NCBI RefSeq assembly: GCF_003696285.1
Contig: NZ_RFFL01000009.1
Location: 62,001 to 126,000 of the forward strand
Length of the DNA: 64,000 nucleotides
Source: Stutzerimonas nitrititolerans
GTDB taxonomy: Bacteria; Pseudomonadota; Gammaproteobacteria; Pseudomonadales; Pseudomonadaceae
Reading direction: 5' to 3'
Below the pieces are notes generated by a model. That model saw only the letters and a list, made by a program, of their open reading frames with translations. It made no database searches and was not told the DNA's origin. Shown piece by piece: positions 1 through 8,382 of the stretch. The position numbers and the translations under genes were made by a program. Each line of letters begins with the position of its first letter. Within the stretch, counting starts at the first letter, position 1.

Positions 1-2
1 TT

Positions 3-74
3 GAGGAAAGCACTATTAAAAAGATCGTGAGTGTTGTCTCAACTGCGATCGTTGGAATTGGCTCCTTAAATTGA
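3..74 (+). CDS. C-terminal tail of an upstream gene (partial)
   Basis: One frame is open from the left edge and ends at TGA 72-74. It encodes 23 residues ending in AIVGIGSLN. The stop overlaps the TTG start of the next gene (TTGA), as expected for a translationally coupled polysaccharide operon. The fragment is too short to assign a family, and I do not recognise the product. It could be chance, but the exact stop/start overlap makes a real gene end likely. Confidence 0.5.
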   Translation, partial: EESTIKKIVSVVSTAIVGIGSLN

Positions 75-1342
75 ATTCAGCTTATAGTGTATTGCTGACG
101 GTGTTTGCACACCTTTCCAAACTATTGGTAGGGTTTCTGCTCCTAAAACTAGTGTCTTTTTACCTAGGGGCGGAAGGTTTGGGAAGGCTCGGACATTTCA
201 TGAGCCTTCTCACCATACTTAGTATTTTGGCTGGGGGGGGCATCCTTAATGGCGTAATTAAGTATGCTGCAGAATATCGGAATCAACCATTTAAGCTCGT
301 TGGCTTTGTCTCATCTGCTGCGAGCTACTCCCTTATCTTTTCCTTACTCCTTTTTGTGCTGGGAGTCATTTTTTCCCAGCCTATAGCAGGTGTTATTTTC
401 GGAGACGCACAGCTCTACCCATATATCATCGTGCTGGCGCTGGCACAGGTGGGTTTTTCCTTTACCAATCTCATAATTGGGGTCTGCAATGGCGTAGGGC
501 AAAATCATATTTATGCAAAAATACAAATTATCGGTAGCCTGTTAGCACTTCCTCTGTGCTGGGCGTTGGTTGCGAACGGGGGGTTGAAGGGAGCAATTGT
601 TGGATTGGTTTGCAGTTTACTAGCAACAGTTTTTCCAGCTTTTTTTTATAGTTTTAAAACAAAATTAAGCCGATTAGTTCGCCTGTCAGTTCGGGGTGAT
701 CATGATTTTAGAAAACTATTCCGTTATACCTTAATGCTTTTGGCGAGCGCAATTGCTTTTCCATTGGTTGAAATCCTTGTCAGACAGCATTTGATTGTTA
801 TGAGTGGGTATCAAGAGGCTGGAGTTTGGCAGGCGGCAACTAGATTGTCCTCTGCTTACACAGGGCTTTTCTCCGTTGCTCTGGCTTATTGGTTTGTGCC
901 AATTATATCCGCAGAAAAAAATTGGCTAAAAATACACTATAAGACTATGCGCATTTTGTTTTTCGTTATGGCTGTATTTGCGTCTGGTGCTGTTGTTTTT
1001 TATTGGTGGAGAAGTTTTTTTATAGTCCTTTTACTTTCTCATGATTTCAATGGTCTTTTGAATATAATACATTTTCAACTTCTCGGTGATTTTTTTAAAA
1101 TAGGCTCGTACGTAATTGGTTTCGTTGCTGTCGCTAAAGCGGCGGCAAAGCTATATATATTTGCGGAGCTTGCGCAAAGCCTACTTTTTGTTTTCTTTGC
1201 TGTGTGTTTGGAGCGTAATTATTTTGGAGCTCAAGGGGTTATGATGGGCTATGCAGTTACTTACTTTATATATTTTATGGCATGCCTTGTTGTTTTTCTT
1301 GTTTGCTCAAGGCGCTTTTGTAAGCGGGGAGTAATTGATTAA
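71..1342 (+). CDS. wzx: O-antigen repeat-unit flippase, WzxE-like
   Basis: Predicted 423-residue polytopic inner-membrane protein of the MATE/polysaccharide-flippase superfamily, with about 12 hydrophobic segments. It would flip undecaprenyl-linked O-units to the periplasm. The N-terminal stretch (LVKLVSFYLG-like, then ILAGGGILNGVIKYAAEY) resembles the enterobacterial WzxE/lipid III flippase type. The start is TTG, chosen because the conserved N-terminal helix begins there and because TTG overlaps the preceding stop (TTGA). The first ATG (198) would remove that helix. The gene is very AT-rich and contains a run of eight G at 233-240 inside the conserved GGG motif. It lies first in a tight run with the GT4 gene. 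Confidence 0.85.
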   Translation: MNSAYSVLLTVFAHLSKLLVGFLLLKLVSFYLGAEGLGRLGHFMSLLTILSILAGGGILNGVIKYAAEYRNQPFKLVGFVSSAASYSLIFSLLLFVLGVIFSQPIAGVIFGDAQLYPYIIVLALAQVGFSFTNLIIGVCNGVGQNHIYAKIQIIGSLLALPLCWALVANGGLKGAIVGLVCSLLATVFPAFFYSFKTKLSRLVRLSVRGDHDFRKLFRYTLMLLASAIAFPLVEILVRQHLIVMSGYQEAGVWQAATRLSSAYTGLFSVALAYWFVPIISAEKNWLKIHYKTMRILFFVMAVFASGAVVFYWWRSFFIVLLLSHDFNGLLNIIHFQLLGDFFKIGSYVIGFVAVAKAAAKLYIFAELAQSLLFVFFAVCLERNYFGAQGVMMGYAVTYFIYFMACLVVFLVCSRRFCKRGVID

Positions 1343-1343
1343 C

Positions 1344-2612
1344 ATGCTGATAATAGCTAATACTTTAGAATTCAATGGTGGTTCTACATTTATTTTACGC
1401 TTTTCCCGAGAAAGCTTGAATAAAGGAGAAAGGCTGGGGGTTTTAGTCCTTACAAATAAACCAGAAGTAAAATTGTTGCATGAGATCGAGAGGTATGCGG
1501 ATGTATATTTTCTTAGTGATTTTATGAATCCTGTTTTTCAGTATTTTGATAAGACACCGTTGGTTGGTTTTTTGCCATTTAATATTTCAGCTCTTGCAGG
1601 TATTTTTAATAAGCATGGAAATAAAGCCCATGTAATGGCGGTTTTTGGTCTTTTATGGTTATGTCGGTTTGTTAAATTGACCGGTCGAAGTGTCCAAGTT
1701 TCTGTAGGTGTTTATCATCAAAATGAATTTATGTTTTCTGGAGCTGAGTATTATTTTGCGAAAGAGGGGCAGCGGCTATTTAAGCAACTTGGGCAGGATG
1801 GAGCTGTGTTTTATAATGAAGCAAATATAGAGGCTTATACACGTTTTTTTAACTTGGATTTTTCTCGAGCATCTCTTGTGCCTATTGGTATTGAGCTTCC
1901 TTCATTTATGGGTAAATTTACTTTAGGTGATGCAGGTGCCCGAAGAATTGTTTCAATAGGTAATCTTTTAAATTTTAAATCTTATAATTCGCATATTATT
2001 AACTGTATGCCTCTATTGCTTTCGATTGACCCTGCATTTCGCTATGAAATATATGGGGAAGGGCCATATGACACGGAACTTCGTGAGCTTGCTGCAAAAC
2101 GAGGTGTGACTGAGGTGGTTGAATTTAGGGGGCGAATTCCATACTCTCAATTTTCGTCTGTTCTAGAAGGGGCTTTTTTATTTGTTGGGAGCGGTACGGC
2201 CATTATCGAAGCTGCTGCTGTAGGAGTTCCAGCCCTGATAGGGATTGAGTCTACTAAAGAGGCTATCACATATGGCTTTTTAAGTGATATTGAGGGTTTT
2301 TCATATAATGAACTGGAGGACGGAAGGCCACTCTTTGAAATGGCGGATAAAATAAAAGAGATACTTTTGGATGAGGCTGTTTGGAACACGGTTGCAGCTT
2401 CATGCAAAAATAAAGCAAAAACGTTTTCTATTACTAATACTGTGGATGGCTTTAGAAGTCATGCCTCGCGCCTCCCTTTAATGGATAGAGATGTAGTAGC
2501 AGAATATTCAAACCTCCACGCTTCTATATCTCTGTTTTTTTGTTCCGTTATGCATAAGCTTGGTGTTAATCGCGTTTTTGCTGATAGACGGAATCAAGGA
2601 ACTATACGTTGA
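1344..2612 (+). CDS. Glycosyltransferase, GT4-like (O-unit assembly)
   Basis: Predicted cytoplasmic retaining glycosyltransferase of about 422 residues that adds one sugar of the O-unit. The fold signature is seen in the C-terminal half: IVSIGNLL at the start of the donor domain, then YGEGPYDTELRELAAKRGV, then GTAIIEAAAVGVPALIG with the conserved Glu of GT4 enzymes. ATG 1344 is preferred over the in-frame TTG at 1335 because GGGGAG at 1326-1331 is too close to the TTG but acceptable for the ATG. Composition is as AT-rich as wzx. The stop overlaps a further TTG-initiated ORF by TTGA. Donor and linkage cannot be told from sequence. Confidence 0.8.
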   Translation: MLIIANTLEFNGGSTFILRFSRESLNKGERLGVLVLTNKPEVKLLHEIERYADVYFLSDFMNPVFQYFDKTPLVGFLPFNISALAGIFNKHGNKAHVMAVFGLLWLCRFVKLTGRSVQVSVGVYHQNEFMFSGAEYYFAKEGQRLFKQLGQDGAVFYNEANIEAYTRFFNLDFSRASLVPIGIELPSFMGKFTLGDAGARRIVSIGNLLNFKSYNSHIINCMPLLLSIDPAFRYEIYGEGPYDTELRELAAKRGVTEVVEFRGRIPYSQFSSVLEGAFLFVGSGTAIIEAAAVGVPALIGIESTKEAITYGFLSDIEGFSYNELEDGRPLFEMADKIKEILLDEAVWNTVAASCKNKAKTFSITNTVDGFRSHASRLPLMDRDVVAEYSNLHASISLFFCSVMHKLGVNRVFADRRNQGTIR

Positions 2613-2779
2613 TCGCGTATGTTGAGTTGTTGATATTGGCGCCGGCTTTAATGTCTCGCTGTAGTGGTTGGAGTGTTGTGCTTGTTTCTATTGCATTTGT
2701 GAAATATATTTGTAGTGATGATTTTTTCGCTTTTCTTCGTGTGTTTGGATTGTATGAATCATTGCGAGGCGCTTTTTAA
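2609..2779 (+). CDS. Small hydrophobic ORF of 56 residues bridging the GT4 gene and wzy
   Basis: An open frame starts at TTG 2609, overlapping the upstream TGA (TTGA), and ends in TAA 2777-2779, whose last A is the first base of the wzy ATG (TAATG). It exactly fills what would otherwise be a 166-bp gap. The product starts LIAYVELLILAPALM, has a hydrophobic stretch around WSVVLVSIAFVKYI and ends ESLRGAF. It is a plausible single-pass membrane peptide or a translation-coupling leader for wzy. No family recognised. It could be chance in AT-rich DNA, but the double overlap and the same TTGA junction used by wzx favour a real gene. Confidence 0.45.
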   Translation: MIAYVELLILAPALMSRCSGWSVVLVSIAFVKYICSDDFFAFLRVFGLYESLRGAF

Positions 2780-3762
2780 TGGTATTAAGTTTATTTGCGC
2801 TTCATAAAAATACAAAAAACTATCTCGCTGCTTTTTTTATTTCTGGCTTATTTTTTTTGGGTAGTATTCTTATTTTTCCCTTTTTTTATGGGGGGGATCA
2901 GATAGCGTATCGCGGGTTTTATGATGAGGTTGTCGGGCTTAATCTATTAGAGGCTTTTTATTTTTATAGGGAAAAGCTTGGTACCTTTGAGCCTGTATAT
3001 TTTTTGTTTGTTTATTTTTGTTCAATGTTTTTTGATAAGAATATAATTTTATCGTTGGTTAATTTTTTTCTTGTTTATTTCGTTGTTCTTTGGATGCTCA
3101 GGGTTAAGGTAAATCCTTGTATATATTTGCTGCTTTTCCCTAACTTCTATTTGATGGTGCTTTTTTTTTCTGCTGAGCGCTTGAAGTTTGCTTTAGTTAT
3201 TTTTTTATTAAGCTTTTTTTTTCGTGGTATTCTTCGGTATTTTTTTCAAGGTATTTCAATTTTTGCTCATGTTCAAGTTGTAATGCTGGTTGTGGCGGAA
3301 AGGTCTAGTAGTTTTGCTTTTATTTTAAAGAGGGTGGCAAGGGGGCGGCTTCCTTATAGTTCTTTCGGTTTCTTTGTGCTTTTGTTTTTTTTGTTTATTT
3401 TTCTTTTTGTTATGCGGAATCATATACTTGGTAAGTTGCCATACTATTTGGATAATGGTGGGTTTCGCTCTTTGGTTAAGCCTCTTTTATTTATGATGGC
3501 TGCGGTTTTTTATGCGAAAGATGAAAAGTTTAAAGCGTTTTTATCAAGTTTCCCCTTGGTTCTCATGTCCTTTTTTGTTGGCGGGGAGCGTATTGTTATT
3601 TTTTCTTATTTTGTTTTTATGTATTATGGCCTAAGGTATAATGGCGGTATTAACTTTGCCGTTTTGTTGGCGGGTGCATATTTTTCCTTCCGAGGAATTG
3701 ATTTTATTTGTCGAGTGCTGAAGTTTGGGGACGGTTTTTATGGGGTTGCTTATGATTCTTAG
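2779..3762 (+). CDS. wzy: O-antigen polymerase, EpsG/Wzy-like
   Basis: Predicted 327-residue inner-membrane protein with about ten hydrophobic helices. It carries a GGDQIAYRGFYDEV segment after the first helix and the EPVYFLFVYFCSMFF segment typical of the EpsG/Wzy family, which polymerises undecaprenyl-linked repeat units in the periplasm. Its position next to wzx supports this role. It is the most AT-rich gene of the window, with T9 runs at 3161-3169 and 3214-3222 and a G7 run at 2890-2896. The start ATG overlaps the stop of the preceding small ORF. Wzy proteins are very divergent, so the call rests on topology, motif and context. Confidence 0.75.
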   Translation: MVLSLFALHKNTKNYLAAFFISGLFFLGSILIFPFFYGGDQIAYRGFYDEVVGLNLLEAFYFYREKLGTFEPVYFLFVYFCSMFFDKNIILSLVNFFLVYFVVLWMLRVKVNPCIYLLLFPNFYLMVLFFSAERLKFALVIFLLSFFFRGILRYFFQGISIFAHVQVVMLVVAERSSSFAFILKRVARGRLPYSSFGFFVLLFFLFIFLFVMRNHILGKLPYYLDNGGFRSLVKPLLFMMAAVFYAKDEKFKAFLSSFPLVLMSFFVGGERIVIFSYFVFMYYGLRYNGGINFAVLLAGAYFSFRGIDFICRVLKFGDGFYGVAYDS

Positions 3763-3800
3763 ATTTTCAATTTTTTCTTATAAAGATGGCAGTATGATTT

Positions 3801-4835
3801 ATGTTTGAAGGCAAGAAGCTACTCATAACTGGCGGCACTGGTTCTTTCGGTGATGCTGTGCTCAAGCGTTTTCTCGACACCGACATCGCTGAAATCCGTA
3901 TCTTTAGCCGCGACGAAAAAAAGCAGGACGACATGCGTAAGCGCTATGCCAGTCCTAAGTTGAAGTTCTATATCGGTGATGTGCGCGATTACCAAAGCGT
4001 ACTCAACGCGACCCGAGGCGTCGACTATATCTTCCACGCTGCAGCGCTAAAACAAGTGCCGTCTTGCGAGTTTCACCCAATGGAGGCGGTCAAGACGAAC
4101 GTGATTGGTACTGAGAACTTATTGGAAGCCGCTATCCAGAACGAAGTACAGCGAGTGGTTTGTCTTAGTACCGACAAGGCTGTTTATCCAATCAACGCCA
4201 TGGGGATTTCCAAGGCGATGATGGAAAAAGTCATGGTGGCCAAGTCGCGAAACGTTGATGAGTCCAAGACGGTAATTTGCGGCACGCGATACGGAAACGT
4301 GATGGCTTCGCGCGGTTCGGTAATCCCTTTGTTTATAGAGCAAATTCGTGCCGGCAAGCCGCTGTCGATCACCGACCCGAACATGACCCGCTTTATGATG
4401 ACGCTGGCCGATGCGGTAGATCTGGTGCTGTATGCCTTTGAGCATGGCAACAATGGCGACATCTTCGTGCAAAAGGCTCCCGCCGCTACAGTGGAGACGC
4501 TTGCGCGGGCGTTAACGGACCTGGTAGGTAAGCCAGACCACCCGATCAACGTGATCGGGACGCGTCACGGCGAAAAACTCTACGAAGCTTTGCTCAGCCG
4601 CGAGGAAATGGCCTGTGCCGAGGACATGGGTGAGTATTTCCGTGTCCCGCCGGATCTGCGCGATCTCAACTACGCAAAGTATGTTGAACAAGGCGAAACC
4701 AGGATATCTCGCAGCGAAGATTACAACTCGCACAATACCGAGCGCCTGGATGTTGAAGGGATGCAGCGGCTGCTGCTGAAGCTGGACTTTATGCGCGCAA
4801 TCCAGCGTGGTGAGCACGCAACGCCCGAGGAGTAA
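3801..4835 (+). CDS. wbjB: UDP-GlcNAc C4,6-dehydratase/C5-epimerase, first step to UDP-L-FucNAc
   Basis: 344 residues, matching WbjB of P. aeruginosa O11 and CapE of Staphylococcus. It is an extended short-chain dehydrogenase that converts UDP-D-GlcNAc to a 4-keto-6-deoxy-L-arabino sugar. Visible: NAD-binding ITGGTGSFGD (10-18), FHAAALKQVP near 79-87, and STDKAVYPINAMGISK (123-138), which supplies the Ser/Met/Lys catalytic set of this subfamily in place of the usual Tyr-x3-Lys. It heads the wbjBCDE block, whose base composition is clearly GC-richer than the preceding genes. TATAAA at 3779-3784 just upstream could be a -10 box, without a convincing -35. Confidence 0.92.
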   Translation: MFEGKKLLITGGTGSFGDAVLKRFLDTDIAEIRIFSRDEKKQDDMRKRYASPKLKFYIGDVRDYQSVLNATRGVDYIFHAAALKQVPSCEFHPMEAVKTNVIGTENLLEAAIQNEVQRVVCLSTDKAVYPINAMGISKAMMEKVMVAKSRNVDESKTVICGTRYGNVMASRGSVIPLFIEQIRAGKPLSITDPNMTRFMMTLADAVDLVLYAFEHGNNGDIFVQKAPAATVETLARALTDLVGKPDHPINVIGTRHGEKLYEALLSREEMACAEDMGEYFRVPPDLRDLNYAKYVEQGETRISRSEDYNSHNTERLDVEGMQRLLLKLDFMRAIQRGEHATPEE

Positions 4836-4838
4836 GGC

Positions 4839-5957
4839 ATGAAGGTTTTGATTACCGGGGCTAATGGTTTTGTCGGCCAGAATCTCATCGCACACTTGGG
4901 CGAACGCACCGACATTGACGTGCTGTGTTTTACCCGTGAGGATTCACTGGCGAGTTTGCGCGACCTGGTTGCGCAGGTGGAATGTGTTTTTCATCTGGCC
5001 GGAGTCAACCGCCCGCAGGATCCGCAGGAGTTTCAGGTTGGCAATACCGATTTGACTCGTGCGCTGTGCGAAGCCATCAAGCTCTGTGGCCGAAAGATTC
5101 CAGTGCTTTACACATCCTCCAGCCAGGCCGAGCTGGAAAATCCTTATGGCAGTAGCAAGCGTGATGCAGAAGAGGCGTTGCTGGAGTTGCAGACCACTCA
5201 AGGTTCGCCCGTTCACCTGTTCCGTTTACCCAATGTCTTCGGGAAGTGGGCGCGCCCAAATTACAACTCTGCGGTAGCGACATTCTGTCATAACATCGCC
5301 CGCGACCTGCCAATCCAGATAAATGATCCCGCTGCGCGCATCAGCCTTGTCTATATCGATGATGTGATTCGGTATTTCATTGCAGTAATGGACGGCAAGG
5401 TGGCTAGTGAGCCATTCGTCAGTGTCGAACCGCAGTACAGCATTACCGTTGGCGAACTGGCTGATCAGGTGCATGCCTTTCGTGATAGCCGCACCTCCAT
5501 GGTCACCGAGCCGGTGGGCACCGGGCTGGTCAGGGCGCTATATTCCACCTACCTGAGCTATCTGCCGCCCGAGCGCTTTACCTACGAGGTGCCGAAATAC
5601 GGTGATCCGCGTGGTGTGTTCGTGGAAATGTTGAAAACCAAAGACTCGGGGCAGTTTTCTTTTTTCACGGCTCATCCTGGCATTACGCGAGGCGGGCACT
5701 ATCACCATTCCAAGACGGAAAAATTCTTGGTCATCAAGGGGCGGGCTTGCTTTCGATTCCGGCACATCGTGACTGGTGAGTTTTATGAGCTGTTCACCAC
5801 CGGCGATCAGCCGGAAATTGTCGAAACCGTACCGGGCTGGACCCATGACATTACCAACGTGGGCGACGACGAAATGATCGTGATGCTGTGGGCCAACGAA
5901 ATTTTCGACCGCGAACACCCGGATACCTATGCTCGCCCGGTCGGCACCGAAGCCTGA
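4839..5957 (+). CDS. wbjC: Bifunctional UDP-sugar C3-epimerase/C4-reductase, second step to UDP-L-FucNAc
   Basis: 372 residues, the length of WbjC/CapF. The N-terminal SDR domain starts with TGANGFVGQN (7-16) and reduces the 4-keto sugar with NADPH. The C-terminal cupin domain (from about residue 245) contains HPGITRGGHYHHSKTEKF, whose His cluster is the metal site of the epimerase half. Three bases separate it from wbjB. Product is the UDP-6-deoxy-L-talose type intermediate used by WbjD. Confidence 0.92.
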   Translation: MKVLITGANGFVGQNLIAHLGERTDIDVLCFTREDSLASLRDLVAQVECVFHLAGVNRPQDPQEFQVGNTDLTRALCEAIKLCGRKIPVLYTSSSQAELENPYGSSKRDAEEALLELQTTQGSPVHLFRLPNVFGKWARPNYNSAVATFCHNIARDLPIQINDPAARISLVYIDDVIRYFIAVMDGKVASEPFVSVEPQYSITVGELADQVHAFRDSRTSMVTEPVGTGLVRALYSTYLSYLPPERFTYEVPKYGDPRGVFVEMLKTKDSGQFSFFTAHPGITRGGHYHHSKTEKFLVIKGRACFRFRHIVTGEFYELFTTGDQPEIVETVPGWTHDITNVGDDEMIVMLWANEIFDREHPDTYARPVGTEA

Positions 5958-5976
5958 GTTGAAGGCAGGAACTGCG

Positions 5977-7107
5977 ATGAAAAAATTGAAAGTTGTAACG
6001 GTGGTGGGTACTCGTCCGGAAATTATTCGCTTGTCTCGGGTGATGGCTAAGCTGGATGAGCATTGTGAGCATGTTCTGGTGCACACCGGCCAGAACTACG
6101 ATTACGAACTGAACGAAATTTTCTTCCAGGATCTGGGCATCCGCAAGCCGGATCATTTTCTTAATGCTGCAGGTGCCAGCGGTGCGGAAACCATCGGCAA
6201 CGTGATCATCGCAGTGGATCGAGTACTGGCCGAAGTGCAGCCCGAAGCGCTTCTGGTTCTGGGTGATACCAATAGCTGTATGGCGGTGATTCCTGCCAAG
6301 CGCCGCAAGATCCCGACCTTCCATATGGAAGCGGGCAATCGTTGCTTCGATATGCGCGTGCCGGAAGAGATCAACCGCCGCATCGTCGACCACACTGCAG
6401 ATATCAATCTGACCTACAGCACCATTGCGCGCGACTATCTGCTGCGTGAAGGCTTGCCGCCGGACATGGTGATCAAGACCGGCAGCCCGATGTTTGAAGT
6501 GCTCAACCACTATCGTGACGGCATCGAAGCATCCGATGTGCTGGAGCGTCTGGGCTTGCAGGCGGGTAAGTTCTTTGTGGTCAGTGCGCACCGCGAAGAG
6601 AACGTCGACTCGGACAAAAACTTCCTCAAACTGGTAGATGTGCTGAACACCGTGACTGAGCACTATGACTACCCAGTAATCGTTTCCACCCACCCGCGCA
6701 CGCAAAAGCGCGTGGATGCCATGGGCGTAGAGTTTCACGCCAATGTTCGCCTGCTCAAGCCTCTGGGCTTCAAGGACTACAACAAGCTGCAACTGACCGC
6801 CAAGGCCGTATTGTCTGATAGCGGCACCATCAATGAAGAGTCCTCGATCCTCAACTTTCCAGCGCTGAATATCCGTGAAGCGCATGAACGCCCAGAAGGT
6901 ATGGAAGAAGCTGCGGCAATGATGGTAGGTCTGGAAGTCGAACGCGTCATGCAAGGCCTGCAGATTTTGGAAGGACAGGCTCGTGGCAATGAGCGCAGTC
7001 TGCGCTTGGTCAGCGACTACAGCATGCCCAACGTGGCCGACAAGGTAGTACGGATCATCCATAGCTATCGCGATTATGTAATGCGTACCGTCTGGAAGAG
7101 GTACTAA
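5977..7107 (+). CDS. wbjD: UDP-N-acetyl-L-fucosamine synthase (C2 epimerase), third step
   Basis: About 376 residues of the non-hydrolysing UDP-GlcNAc 2-epimerase fold, matching WbjD/CapG. Landmarks are VVGTRPEIIRLSRVMAKL near the N-terminus, HTGQNYDYELNEIFF, GDTNSCMA, HMEAGNRCFD and the SDSGTINEESSIL nucleotide-binding segment. ATG 5977 is chosen over an in-frame start at 5929 because family proteins begin with MKKLKVVTVVGTRPE, and the longer version would overlap wbjC by 29 bases. GGCAGGA lies at a suitable distance upstream. It completes UDP-L-FucNAc for the adjacent WbjE. Confidence 0.92.
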   Translation: MKKLKVVTVVGTRPEIIRLSRVMAKLDEHCEHVLVHTGQNYDYELNEIFFQDLGIRKPDHFLNAAGASGAETIGNVIIAVDRVLAEVQPEALLVLGDTNSCMAVIPAKRRKIPTFHMEAGNRCFDMRVPEEINRRIVDHTADINLTYSTIARDYLLREGLPPDMVIKTGSPMFEVLNHYRDGIEASDVLERLGLQAGKFFVVSAHREENVDSDKNFLKLVDVLNTVTEHYDYPVIVSTHPRTQKRVDAMGVEFHANVRLLKPLGFKDYNKLQLTAKAVLSDSGTINEESSILNFPALNIREAHERPEGMEEAAAMMVGLEVERVMQGLQILEGQARGNERSLRLVSDYSMPNVADKVVRIIHSYRDYVMRTVWKRY

Positions 7108-7112
7108 GCAGG

Positions 7113-8336
7113 ATGGCTATCCGCGTACTCCTGCTCACCCAGTGGTTTGATCCCGAGCCGACCTTCAAGGGACTAGTGTTTGCCCGCGAGCTGGTCAAGC
7201 AGGGATTCGAGGTTGAGGTCGTCACTGGCTTTCCCAATTACCCGGGCGGCAAACTCTATCCAGGCTACAAGCTCAGGCTGCTGCAGCGGGATGTCATTGA
7301 TGGGGTCCAGGTGACGCGGGTGCCACTATATCCGAGCCATGACCAAGGGGCCGTTGGGCGTGTGCTCAACTATGTGACCTTTGCCGCCGCCTCGCTGTTT
7401 TACGGGCTTTTTGCTGCCAAGCGTCCGGATGTGATCTATGCCTACCATCCACCGCTCACAGTAGGGATAGCTGCTGCATTGATTCGCATGTTCCGCCGTG
7501 TCCCGGTGGTCTACGACATTCAGGACATGTGGCCGGATACCCTGCGAGCGACTGGCATGTTCTCTAACGAAAAGGCGCTGAAGATCGTTTCAAGGGTTTG
7601 TGACTGGGTCTACCGCAGAATGGATCAGCTGGTTGTTCTGTCCCCCGGTTTCAAGCGTTTGCTGATTGAGCGTGGAGTATCGGAGAACAAAATCGAAGTA
7701 ATTTACAACTGGTGTGCAGAGGGTTCGCTTAGCGCCCCGATAGGTGGCCTGCCAGGCGCATTTCCTAGTCCAGATAAGTTCCGCATCCTGTTTGCCGGCA
7801 ATATGGGCAAAGCACAAGCTTTGGATTCAGTACTGCACGCTGCAGAACTTTTGCAGCAAAAAACTGCTGAAGTGACCTTTGTATTCCTTGGTGGTGGTGT
7901 GGAAGTTGAGCGCCTGCAGCAACTCGCGACCAACCTGGCGCTGAGCAACGTGACTTTCCTGCCTGCAGTGCCAATGTCTGAAGTAGGCAGCTATCTACTT
8001 GCTGCGGATGCGTTGTTGGTCCATCTGAAGAAAGATCCGCTATTTACCATCACAATTCCGTCCAAGACGCAGGCGTATATGGCAGTCGGTAAAGCGATCT
8101 TAATGGCTGTAGATGGCGATGCTGCAGATCTAGTACGCGACGGCGGATGCGGAAAAGTTGCCGAGTCGGAAAATCCGCAAGCTATTGCCGAAGCAGCCCT
8201 GGCTTTGATGAGCGCCAGCCAAGATGAGCGCAACGCCATGGCTGAAAACAGTCGACGCTTTTATCAGGAAAAGCTCTCTCTCAAGGTTGGAGCGGGACGC
8301 TTTGGTGAAATATTCAAAAGACAGACCTTTCAGTAA
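7113..8336 (+). CDS. wbjE: Glycosyltransferase GT4, putative L-FucNAc transferase
   Basis: 407 residues, similar in length and position to WbjE of P. aeruginosa O11 and to the WbuB family. The N-terminal acceptor domain starts ALLLTQWFDPEPTFKG-like and contains GFPNYPGGKLYPGYK. The donor domain contains ILFAGNMGKAQALDSV and TIPSKTQAYMAVGKAILMAV, normal for this GT4 branch. The gene starts five bases after wbjD with AGCAGG upstream. Since it follows the three UDP-L-FucNAc genes directly, transfer of L-FucNAc is the natural inference, not shown by the sequence itself. Confidence 0.87.
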   Translation: MAIRVLLLTQWFDPEPTFKGLVFARELVKQGFEVEVVTGFPNYPGGKLYPGYKLRLLQRDVIDGVQVTRVPLYPSHDQGAVGRVLNYVTFAAASLFYGLFAAKRPDVIYAYHPPLTVGIAAALIRMFRRVPVVYDIQDMWPDTLRATGMFSNEKALKIVSRVCDWVYRRMDQLVVLSPGFKRLLIERGVSENKIEVIYNWCAEGSLSAPIGGLPGAFPSPDKFRILFAGNMGKAQALDSVLHAAELLQQKTAEVTFVFLGGGVEVERLQQLATNLALSNVTFLPAVPMSEVGSYLLAADALLVHLKKDPLFTITIPSKTQAYMAVGKAILMAVDGDAADLVRDGGCGKVAESENPQAIAEAALALMSASQDERNAMAENSRRFYQEKLSLKVGAGRFGEIFKRQTFQ

Positions 8337-8382
8337 AGTTAGATTGTGCACGATTAATTGATTAATTTTATAAGAAGCTAGT

